Positions 1 to 4,629 of a DNA stretch of 5,959 bases are shown one piece after another. The translations under genes and the position numbers were made by a program. How positions within the stretch are numbered: position 1 is the first letter of the stretch; every line of letters begins with the position of its first letter. Source of the DNA: Desulfobacterales bacterium (GTDB taxonomy: Bacteria; Desulfobacterota; Desulfobacteria; Desulfobacterales; DAOWNP01); contig JASFBI010000137.1 of assembly GCA_030149595.1 (NCBI GenBank), positions 1 to 5,959 on the forward strand. The letters are read 5' to 3'. The notes beneath the pieces are model-generated. The model did no database searches. It was not told the origin of the DNA and saw only the letters and a program-made list of their open reading frames with translations.

Positions 1-234
1 TACAGCTACTTCACATATATTTTTTTCTATTATAACGTTAAGTATCTCTTCTTTTTGTTTTTTTTCTTTTAAATCACTAATTTTTAATTTAATACGTTCC
101 TGGGTATCACGTGCGTCTTTTATGGATTTAATTACAGAGTCTGTTACTCCTTTTTGGCCATTTATAATAACGGGTTTGAGATTGTGTGCAATTCCCCTTA
201 GATATTTTTTTTGAAAACCGTATAAATTACTCAT
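1..234 (-). CDS. yhbY: YhbY/CRM-domain RNA-binding protein, partial (C-terminus beyond window)
   Basis: Translating the minus strand from the ATG at 234-232 gives 78 residues that stay open to the window edge. The sequence fits the YhbY family: an N-terminal K-x-x-YLRGIAHNLKPV stretch (residues 10-22), the GxxG RNA-binding loop as GQKG (26-29), then a TDSVIKSI helix (31-38) and a lysine/glutamate-rich helix. Known members are about 95-100 aa single CRM (KH-like) domains that associate with pre-50S ribosomal particles, so roughly 20 residues are missing here. An AAGGA ribosome-binding site lies about 5 nt upstream of the ATG (complement of 241-245). The gene shares the direction of the rdgC-like pair but is separated from it by 200 nt of repeat-bearing DNA, so co-transcription is uncertain. 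Confidence 0.85.
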   Translation of the reverse strand, partial: MSNLYGFQKKYLRGIAHNLKPVIINGQKGVTDSVIKSIKDARDTQERIKLKISDLKEKKQKEEILNVIIEKNICEVAV

Positions 235-262
235 ATCTGTTCCTTTTTTTTATAAAATAAGC

Positions 263-366
263 TATACAGGCTGTTACAAGATACTAATTTTGTCCAATTT
301 CTGCGTTGGAAAAATAATTTTCCGCCTTGAACCTGAAGAAATTTTCATTTTGTAACAACCTGTATA
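263..366. repeat. MITE-like inverted-repeat unit A
   Basis: The left arm TATACAGGCTGTTACAA (263-279) and the right arm TTGTAACAACCTGTATA (350-366) are reverse complements at 16 of 17 positions. Inside, 296-302 pairs with 337-343, and GGAAAA (308-313) pairs with TTTTCC (318-323), so the whole 104 bp can fold as one nested hairpin. No believable ORF lies within it. The terminal inverted repeats, small size and intergenic site suit a non-autonomous mobile repeat; a terminator or processing hairpin for the minus-strand rdgC-like operon is an alternative. Mobility is inference: no second full copy or target-site duplication can be shown in this window. Confidence 0.6.
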
Positions 367-414
367 TATACAGATTGTTTTTGTAAAACATTATTTGCTT
401 TGCAGCAGCCTGTA
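360..414. repeat. Shorter inverted-repeat unit B abutting unit A
   Basis: A perfect 14-bp palindrome CTGTATATATACAG (360-373) joins unit A to a second, shorter unit. The left end begins TACAGATTGTT (369-379). The right end, read on the minus strand from 414, is TACAGGCTGCTGCAA, which matches the ends of unit A (TACAGGYTGYTRCAA). The window therefore has four related ends within 150 bp, in alternating orientation. Unit B may be a deleted copy of the same element inserted next to unit A. It ends 20 bp before the stop codon of the neighbouring minus-strand gene. Confidence 0.45.
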
Positions 415-434
415 GATGGATGGGCTGTTTTGTT

Positions 435-959
435 TTATTTTGATATCCACGTTTTAATGAGAGGCACAACCTCTGTATTCCATTTTGGAGATAATCTGAT
501 TTTAATAAATTTTTTATATAAAGCCTCTATTAATAATAAGGGCTTTTCAAAAAGGTATATTTTTTCAAGCAAAGCTCCTTCAATATCATCTTTTTTTTCT
601 ATATTTCCTGTTTCAGGTGCTTTAAGGCTATTTAAACTAAAGCTTTCTCCTTTTACAATAAATTTCCATTGAAACTCTCCTTCCTGAAATAAAAAATCTA
701 TTTCTGTTACAAATCCTCCTTTTTTTAATGCTATGATACCCTCTTCAAGTCCTGGATCATCACCTTTAATAACAATATTTTCTGTATTGTTGTCTGTTTT
801 GTTGTCAAAAACAACTTTATTTCCAATATTTAAGCTTATAATTTCATTTTTTTCATTGGTTAAGCTTTTGCGATCGTTTTCTATTAAATACCAGAGCCAT
901 GTTAAAAATTCATGACCTAAAAATTTATATCTATTGTAAGCAACGGCAATATCAAGCAT
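435..959 (-). CDS. RdgC-partner protein (uncharacterised, C-terminal-module-like)
   Basis: This encodes 174 aa starting MLDIAVAYNRYKFLG, with a conserved-looking block FLGHEFLTWLWYL at residues 13-25. A charged, acidic centre follows (about 28-75), then beta-rich segments (82-110) and a C-terminal helical part ending IRLSPKW...PLIKTWISK. From memory, the same blocks occur in Desulfobacterota next to, or fused behind, RdgC-like domains; this was not checked by search. No catalytic motif, signal peptide or membrane helix is visible. It starts 3 nt after the stop of the rdgC-like gene, in the same frame, with a GGAG Shine-Dalgarno formed by the last codons of that gene, so translation is probably coupled. 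It likely works with the RdgC-like protein on DNA, but the molecular role is unknown. Confidence 0.75.
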   Translation of the reverse strand: MLDIAVAYNRYKFLGHEFLTWLWYLIENDRKSLTNEKNEIISLNIGNKVVFDNKTDNNTENIVIKGDDPGLEEGIIALKKGGFVTEIDFLFQEGEFQWKFIVKGESFSLNSLKAPETGNIEKKDDIEGALLEKIYLFEKPLLLIEALYKKFIKIRLSPKWNTEVVPLIKTWISK

Positions 960-962
960 TAA

Positions 963-1577
963 TTACTCCGAAAATTTTGTAGGTGAAAGATTTGTTAAAA
1001 GATCTTTTTCAGTATCTGAAAGGTCTTTTATAAAATATGCATCTGTATAGGGAAAAAGCCTTATGAGTGTTAAATTAAATGATTTGGAAAAAAGAGTTTC
1101 CAGCTCCTCGTTTGCGGCTTTAAGATTTGAAAAAAACCAGATCGAATTTTGTTCATAATTCCAGATTATATCATATATATTTGGTGCTGCAGGAATTCTT
1201 CGATATAAAAGATCAATTACTTCATCTTTTATTATTTTTTTTTCATTTCTTGATAAAAATTTACGGTCAGTCTCTTTTAATCGTTTTTCTGTTTCCAGTG
1301 AAAGAAATTTATTAATAAGTTTCACAGGCACACTTTTTTTATCAATTCTTAATGAAAAAATAAAATAACTGCCACAAACAAAGGATGAACCTTCAAAATC
1401 CGGGACATAAGGATTTTCAAAAGATGTCCAGCCTATTGTTTTATCGGCTGAATCTTTGTCTATATCCTCAATTGTATTTTTTCTAAGACCATTATAAATA
1501 TTTTCCATAACAGGTTCTGTAAGCTTGTTTTTAACATTATATCTGGTTATTGAAACAGATGACGATAATATTCCCAT
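963..1577 (-). CDS. rdgC: RdgC-like recombination-associated protein
   Basis: This encodes 204 aa. Features seen: an N-terminal MGILSSSVSITRYNV, then IGWTSFENP (48-56) aligning with the IGWxxF-type segment of RdgC, then FIFSLRIDKKSVP (72-84). The basic helix KFLSRNEKKIIKDEVIDLL (106-124) corresponds to the KLKKTEKDSLKDEVL region of E. coli RdgC, and IYDIIWNYEQNSIWFFS (134-150) follows. E. coli RdgC is a 303-aa ring-forming dimer that binds duplex DNA and restrains RecA; this shorter protein matches mainly its N-terminal half. The reading frame extends upstream to an ATG at 1616, but the ATG at 1577 has a clean GGAG 8 nt before it and matches the family's MG-LSSS start, so it is preferred. It is first in an operon with the 174-aa partner and divergent from trpS. 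Confidence 0.8.
   Translation of the reverse strand: MGILSSSVSITRYNVKNKLTEPVMENIYNGLRKNTIEDIDKDSADKTIGWTSFENPYVPDFEGSSFVCGSYFIFSLRIDKKSVPVKLINKFLSLETEKRLKETDRKFLSRNEKKIIKDEVIDLLYRRIPAAPNIYDIIWNYEQNSIWFFSNLKAANEELETLFSKSFNLTLIRLFPYTDAYFIKDLSDTEKDLLTNLSPTKFSE
966..969 (-). promoter_or_regulatory. Shine-Dalgarno GGAG embedded in rdgC-like 3' end
   Basis: On the minus strand the last codons TCG-GAG before TAA create GGAG, 6 nt upstream of the partner gene's ATG. Its presence supports a genuine second start and argues against the pair being one gene broken by a recent nonsense mutation. Confidence 0.65.
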
Positions 1578-1585
1578 TAAATTTG

Positions 1586-1589
1586 CTCC
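1586..1589 (-). promoter_or_regulatory. Shine-Dalgarno GGAG that decides the rdgC-like start
   Basis: GGAG lies 8 nt upstream of the ATG at 1577. The alternative upstream ATG at 1616 is preceded only by A-rich sequence with no comparable site, which is why the 204-aa form is annotated instead of a 217-aa form. Confidence 0.7.
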
Positions 1590-1662
1590 GACATTAAAGT
1601 TAAAAAATTTGACCATTATTTCTATTTTTTTTTGACTGCTGAAGATAGAAATAATACCAGTT

Positions 1663-1689
1663 ATTATAGAATCTTTTATTATATCGCAA
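1663..1689 (-). promoter_or_regulatory. Candidate sigma-70 promoter for the rdgC-like operon
   Basis: On the minus strand TTGCGA (1689-1684) is followed after 15 bp by a perfect TATAAT (1668-1663), about 85 nt upstream of the chosen start. The spacer is shorter than the 17-bp optimum and TATAAT-like words are common in such AT-rich DNA, so this is only a candidate. No convincing promoter was found for trpS on the plus strand in the same 200-bp gap. Confidence 0.3.
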
Positions 1690-1778
1690 GATTTTTATGG
1701 GGGAAGTGAGTTGAAAAACAAAATTGTATGTGGTAATTGCCTTTTGTAAAATGATTTTAAATTAGGAGATATAATAAA

Positions 1779-2765
1779 ATGGTTCCAAAAAAACGAATAT
1801 TAAGTGGAATGCGCCCTACCGGTCTTCTTCATCTTGGAAATTTGCATGGTGCTTTGTCAAACTGGATAGATATGCAAAATCAGTATGAGTGTTTTTTTTT
1901 TATAGCTGACTGGCATGCTTTGACAACAAACTATGAAAATACAGAGTCCATTTCAGATAATGTTTTTAATATGATGCTTGATTGGTTAAGTGCTGGTTTA
2001 AAGCCTGATAAAAACACTCTTTTTGTTCAGTCACAAATAAAAGAACATGCTGAACTTTTTTTAATTCTTTCCATGATAACTCCGGTGCCATGGCTTGAGA
2101 GAAATCCTACTTATAAAGATCAGGTTCTTCAGATTAAAAACAGAGATCTTTCAACCTTTGGTTTCTTAGGGTATCCTGTACTCCAGGCGGCAGATATAAT
2201 TATTTATAAAGCAGATGGTGTTCCTGTAGGAGTAGATCAGGTTCCCCATGTGGAAATTACAAGAGAGATTGCAAGGCGGTTTAACCATATCTATGGCAGG
2301 GTTTTTCCTGAGCCTGAGGCTATTTTGACAAAAACCTCTAAAATATTAGGCCTTGACCGGCGTAAAATGAGTAAAAGTTATGATAATGCAATATATCTTT
2401 CAGATACCCCAAAAGAGATAAAAGCAAAAGCAGCAAGAATGATAACTGATCCAAACAGGATAAAGAAAACTGATCCTGGAAATCCTGAAATATGCAATGT
2501 TTTTACTTTTCACGGTCTTTATTCAGATAAAGAGGATATTGCACAGATTAATATGGATTGCCGTGCTGGAACAATAGGATGTGTTGATTGTAAAAAAAAG
2601 GTGTCAAAAAATCTGGAAAAATTTCTTTTACCTGTTAAGGAAAAGAGAGCTTATTATGAAAAACAGCCTGATCTTGTATATGATATTATCAAGGCAGGTA
2701 ATAAAAAAGCAAAATCTGTTGCAGCAAAGACCATGGAGGAAGTTCGTTCAGTAATAAAAATATAA
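1779..2765 (+). CDS. trpS: Tryptophanyl-tRNA synthetase, iron-sulfur-motif type
   Basis: This 328-aa class I aminoacyl-tRNA synthetase charges tRNA-Trp in the cytoplasm. The HIGH-equivalent motif is PTGLLHLGN (residues 13-21), the tryptophan/adenylate pocket segments are FLGYPVLQAADI (129-140) and VGVDQVPHVEITREIARRFN (150-169), and the KMSKS loop is intact at 196-200. Length is normal for bacterial TrpRS. An AGGAG site (1764-1768) sits 10 nt before the ATG. Four cysteines, C239, C261, C268 and C271, are spaced C-x21-C-x6-C-x2-C. This is nearly the C-x22-C-x6-C-x2-C pattern that binds a [4Fe-4S] cluster in Thermotoga maritima TrpRS, so a cluster near the anticodon-binding region is likely (inferred from spacing). 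The gene stands alone: divergent from the rdgC-like operon and convergent with the STAS gene. Confidence 0.97.
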   Translation: MVPKKRILSGMRPTGLLHLGNLHGALSNWIDMQNQYECFFFIADWHALTTNYENTESISDNVFNMMLDWLSAGLKPDKNTLFVQSQIKEHAELFLILSMITPVPWLERNPTYKDQVLQIKNRDLSTFGFLGYPVLQAADIIIYKADGVPVGVDQVPHVEITREIARRFNHIYGRVFPEPEAILTKTSKILGLDRRKMSKSYDNAIYLSDTPKEIKAKAARMITDPNRIKKTDPGNPEICNVFTFHGLYSDKEDIAQINMDCRAGTIGCVDCKKKVSKNLEKFLLPVKEKRAYYEKQPDLVYDIIKAGNKKAKSVAAKTMEEVRSVIKI

Positions 2766-2873
2766 GCCATTACAGTCATTTGTAAATTATAGATGGAGGA
2801 AGTGTCTGTGCTATATATTAAATCTATCAGGGCTTAAGATTAAGTCGTATATGCTGTGCCTGCTTTTTGTTGT

Positions 2874-2991
2874 ATAAGGCTGTTATTGAATACAGGTAAT
2901 AATTAAGATTATTTGCATAACATATCTGTGTGCGGCACCTTTATACGGCATATTATTTAAGAAGTTTTGTTTAGTTCTATAACAGCCTTTT
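2874..2991. repeat. Imperfect inverted-repeat element between convergent genes
   Basis: The left arm (2874-2890, core AAGGCTGTTAT at 2876-2886) and the right arm (2975-2991, core ATAACAGCCTT at 2979-2989) are reverse complements at 15 of 17 positions, with a perfect 11-bp core. They enclose 84 bp with no ORF. The size (118 bp) and the AGGCTGTTA word in the arm resemble unit A at 263-366 (arm ...ACAGGCTGTTACAA), although the interiors do not match. It may be a related MITE-like family or a long-range hairpin in the trpS 3' UTR. The remainder of the trpS to STAS gap (2766-2873) shows no gene or strong structure. Confidence 0.45.
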
Positions 2992-3022
2992 GACTAAATA
3001 ATGAAATTATTTAGTCATTTTT
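2991..3022 (+). terminator. Perfect 12-bp hairpin with T-run, shared by convergent genes
   Basis: TGACTAAATAAT (2991-3002) and ATTATTTAGTCA (3006-3017) pair perfectly around a GAA loop, and TTTTT (3018-3022) follows on the plus strand. This fits an intrinsic terminator for plus-strand (trpS) transcripts, although the stem is AT-rich and lies about 225 nt past the trpS stop. On the minus strand the stop codon of the STAS gene (3009-3007) lies inside the stem and no U-run follows, so it may instead protect that mRNA's 3' end. Confidence 0.55.
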
Positions 3023-3300
3023 CCATTAACACTAAAATGACTATCAAGGCGCATGGTTTTAAATAGTTTATAGATGTTGTCATCAGCATTTATAATAGAG
3101 AATACACCTTCTTTTATATTGATAGAGTTATGGGTTGCTATTATTACACCTATTCCCAGCGAATCAATCATTTTGACATCTGCAAAATCAACGGTCAGCT
3201 CTTTGATATCTTCAGTCTCTATTACTGCTTGAAATTTTTTTCTTATTTTTTCCGCATTTGATGCAACTATGTCTTCGTTTAATTTTATTGTTTTGTTCAT
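3007..3300 (-). CDS. STAS-domain protein, anti-sigma-factor-antagonist-like
   Basis: This encodes 97 aa forming a single STAS domain. The beta strand LTVDFADVKMIDSLGIGVII (35-54) carries the D-S-x-G-x-G switch motif, with S47 at the position phosphorylated in SpoIIAA/RsbV-type antagonists. The protein begins NKTIKLNEDIVASNAEKIRKKF and ends after a helix NIYKLFKTMRLDSHFSV typical of the fold. Family members act as phospho-switches in partner-switching with anti-sigma-like kinases and PP2C phosphatases, or as subunits in signalling complexes; the partner here is unknown. It stands alone, with no kinase or phosphatase alongside. AAGGGA (3312-3307) lies 6 nt upstream of the ATG. It is convergent with trpS and divergent from bioB. 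A weak promoter candidate is TTGATA (3420-3415), a 15-bp gap, then GATAAT (3399-3394) on the minus strand. Confidence 0.85.
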   Translation of the reverse strand: MNKTIKLNEDIVASNAEKIRKKFQAVIETEDIKELTVDFADVKMIDSLGIGVIIATHNSINIKEGVFSIINADDNIYKLFKTMRLDSHFSVNGKMTK

Positions 3301-3452
3301 ATTATATCCCTTAGAGTAGTTATATAATTTTAAGAAAAAATGGTATTTATTAAGTAAAGATATGGGTAATTAAGTTATTACAAATTATCATAAGATTATT
3401 ATATTATCAAACAAAATTTTTATAATAAATTTTAAATTAAAAAAACATCAGG

Positions 3453-3479
3453 TTGACAATAAACCTTTCAACATATAAT
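3453..3479 (+). promoter_or_regulatory. Candidate bioB operon promoter with overlapping dyad
   Basis: A consensus TTGACA (3453-3458) and a consensus TATAAT (3474-3479) are separated by 15 bp, shorter than optimal. Both hexamers are perfect, which makes this the best promoter candidate in the window. A dyad GTTGA (3452-3456), 11 bp, TCAAC (3468-3472) overlaps the -35 box and spacer and could be an operator. GGTTGACAA (3451-3459) resembles one half of the BirA operator (GGTTTACAA), but no second half-site is found at the expected distance, so BirA control is not claimed. Confidence 0.45.
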
Positions 3480-3501
3480 TGTTTTCTTAAAAAGCGTTTC
3501 C

Positions 3502-3517
3502 CTCAGCCACGGCTGAG
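3502..3517 (+). other. GC-rich leader hairpin upstream of bioB
   Basis: CTCAGC (3502-3507) and GCTGAG (3512-3517) pair around a CACG loop, with a possible seventh C-G pair. It is a GC island in very AT-rich DNA, within the predicted bioB leader. No T-run follows, so it is not an intrinsic terminator. No known riboswitch core was recognised: the CTGAGA word recalls the TPP riboswitch, but its other conserved segments are missing. It could be an mRNA-stabilising stem or a protein-binding site. Confidence 0.4.
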
Positions 3518-3534
3518 ACCAATTCTATTAAACA

Positions 3535-3563
3535 ACTAAATTTGTCTGGAAAAATAATTTAGT
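3535..3563. repeat. Short inverted repeat resembling the interior of unit A
   Basis: ACTAAATT (3535-3542) pairs with AATTTAGT (3556-3563). In addition, ACTAAATTTGTC (3535-3546) followed by TGGAAAAATAATTT (3547-3560) matches 283-294 (11 of 12) and then 307-320 (14 of 14) when 12 bases of unit A are skipped. It may be a decayed remnant of the same element, although AT-rich composition raises the chance of coincidence. Confidence 0.35.
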
Positions 3564-3624
3564 GACTTAGAAGGGCACATAATATAATATTTTTAAACAT
3601 TTTTATGCTATTAAGTTAAAAAAC

Positions 3625-4617
3625 ATGGGAAAAAAATTAATAAACGAGTTAACAGAAAATATATTAAATAATTCTGACTATGATGTTCTTGCTTGTCAGG
3701 ATATACTTTTCAAAGCCATAGAATCAGACCCTGTAAACCTTATAATAAATGCAGGAAGAATAAGCAGAAGGTATATAAAAAAAAATGTGTTTACATGTGC
3801 TATATTAAACGCAAAATCAGGGGTTTGTTCTCAAGATTGTGCTTTTTGTGCTCAATCTGCTTTTCATAATACAGGTGTTGTTACTTATCCTCTTTTAGAT
3901 TGTAAAAAGCTGATCTCTTCTGCAGTGGAAATGGAAAAAAAAGGGGCTGTTAATTTTTCATTTGTGACCAGTGGACATACTGTTTCAAAGGAAGAGCTTG
4001 TTATTATTTCTGATGCGGTAAAACAGATAAGAAAACAGACAAACCTTTCTCTTTGTGCATCTTTGGGACAACTCACAGAAGTATCGGCAGAAAAGTTAAA
4101 AAACATGGGAGTTTCAAGGTACCATCATAATCTTGAAACTGCAGAGAGTTATTTTGATCAAATCTGTACAACCCATGAGTATCATGAAGATATTAATACA
4201 CTTAAATATGCAAAACAAGCGGGTTTATATGTATGCAGCGGAGGTATTTTCGGTTTGGGTGAAACATGGGAACAGCGGTTGGAATTTTTTGTAACTTTGA
4301 AAAAGCTTGATGTAGATTCAATTCCCATAAATTTTCTTATTCCTGTTGCTGGTACAAAAATGCAAAATAGACCCATACTGCCTCCCATGGAAGCTTTATG
4401 CTGTATTGCCCTTGCAAGGTTTATGAATCCCTTAAAAGATATTCCAGTTTGTGGAGGAAGAGAGAAAACTTTAAAGGATTTTCAGTCGTGGCTGTTTCTG
4501 GCAGGAGCAAATGGACTTATGATAGGTAATTATTTGACAACTATGGGTCGCAGTGTTGAGATGGATATTGAAATGATAAGTGATCTTGGTCTTAAGATAG
4601 AGTCAATCGGCAGATAA
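3625..4617 (+). CDS. bioB: Biotin synthase (radical SAM), anaerobe-type auxiliary cluster
   Basis: This 330-aa enzyme catalyses the last step of biotin synthesis, inserting sulfur into dethiobiotin with 5'-deoxyadenosyl radicals. The radical-SAM motif is CSQDCAFC (C68, C72, C75). Other family landmarks are FVTSG (113-117), C144 in LCASLG, YHHNLET (166-172), C204 in VCSGGIFGLGE, and SIPINFL (232-238). E. coli ligates its auxiliary 2Fe-2S cluster with C97, C128, C188 and R260. Here the C97 position is S112 and the R260 position is P274, while a new cysteine, C276, appears in IPVCGGRE. This pattern suggests the Type II BioB of obligate anaerobes, reported to carry a 4Fe-5S cluster; the assignment is inference. 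No Shine-Dalgarno precedes the ATG, and there is no better in-frame start. It is first in an operon with three downstream genes. Confidence 0.95.
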   Translation: MGKKLINELTENILNNSDYDVLACQDILFKAIESDPVNLIINAGRISRRYIKKNVFTCAILNAKSGVCSQDCAFCAQSAFHNTGVVTYPLLDCKKLISSAVEMEKKGAVNFSFVTSGHTVSKEELVIISDAVKQIRKQTNLSLCASLGQLTEVSAEKLKNMGVSRYHHNLETAESYFDQICTTHEYHEDINTLKYAKQAGLYVCSGGIFGLGETWEQRLEFFVTLKKLDVDSIPINFLIPVAGTKMQNRPILPPMEALCCIALARFMNPLKDIPVCGGREKTLKDFQSWLFLAGANGLMIGNYLTTMGRSVEMDIEMISDLGLKIESIGR

Positions 4618-4629
4618 AAAGCAAAAAAA

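Larger units (their letters stand above)
3301..3624. other. Divergent AT-rich control region between STAS gene and bioB
   Basis: This 324-bp stretch has no plausible gene on either strand. From 3313 to 3450 it is almost entirely A and T with many short A- and T-runs, as expected for a divergent promoter region that may be curved. It contains a plus-strand promoter candidate (3453-3479), a compact GC-rich hairpin (3502-3517) and an AT hairpin with similarity to the repeat near position 300 (3535-3563). A second TATAAT (3583-3588) lies closer to bioB but lacks a convincing -35 box. If transcription begins just after 3479, the bioB leader is about 140 nt. Confidence 0.6.

Noticed and set aside
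284..469. Minus-strand 61-codon ORF across the repeat units and the end of the RdgC-partner gene
   Set aside because: It overlaps a well-supported gene in another frame, its bulk is inverted-repeat DNA, and the peptide has no recognisable domain.
400..1315. Plus-strand ORFs at 400-672, 733-915 and 1127-1315
   Set aside because: They are antisense to the RdgC-like operon, with low-complexity Phe/Leu/Ser-rich peptides typical of reading AT-rich genes backwards.
1578..1616. N-terminal extension of the RdgC-like protein to the ATG at 1616
   Set aside because: There is no Shine-Dalgarno at 1616, whereas the internal ATG at 1577 has GGAG at ideal spacing and gives the family-like MG-LSSS start.
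2793..2837. Small ORF MEEVSVLYIKSIRA after trpS
   Set aside because: It is only 14 codons and is better explained by the short repeat of the trpS tail.
2874..2991. Integron attC site suggested by GTTAT/ATAAC arms
   Set aside because: The paired R and L boxes with the GTTRRRY core are not present, and no cassette-like gene arrangement surrounds it.
3427..3472. Canonical BirA operator upstream of bioB
   Set aside because: Only one half-site-like word (GGTTGACAA) is present, and no TTGTAAACC partner occurs 14-15 bases upstream of it.
3502..3522. TPP riboswitch suggested by CTGAGA in the bioB leader
   Set aside because: The other conserved thi-box segments, including the ACCTGAT region, are absent and the stem architecture does not fit.
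3885..4388. Minus-strand ORFs inside bioB (3885-4106 and 4182-4388)
   Set aside because: They are antisense to a clearly conserved enzyme, have no family resemblance and no ribosome-binding site.
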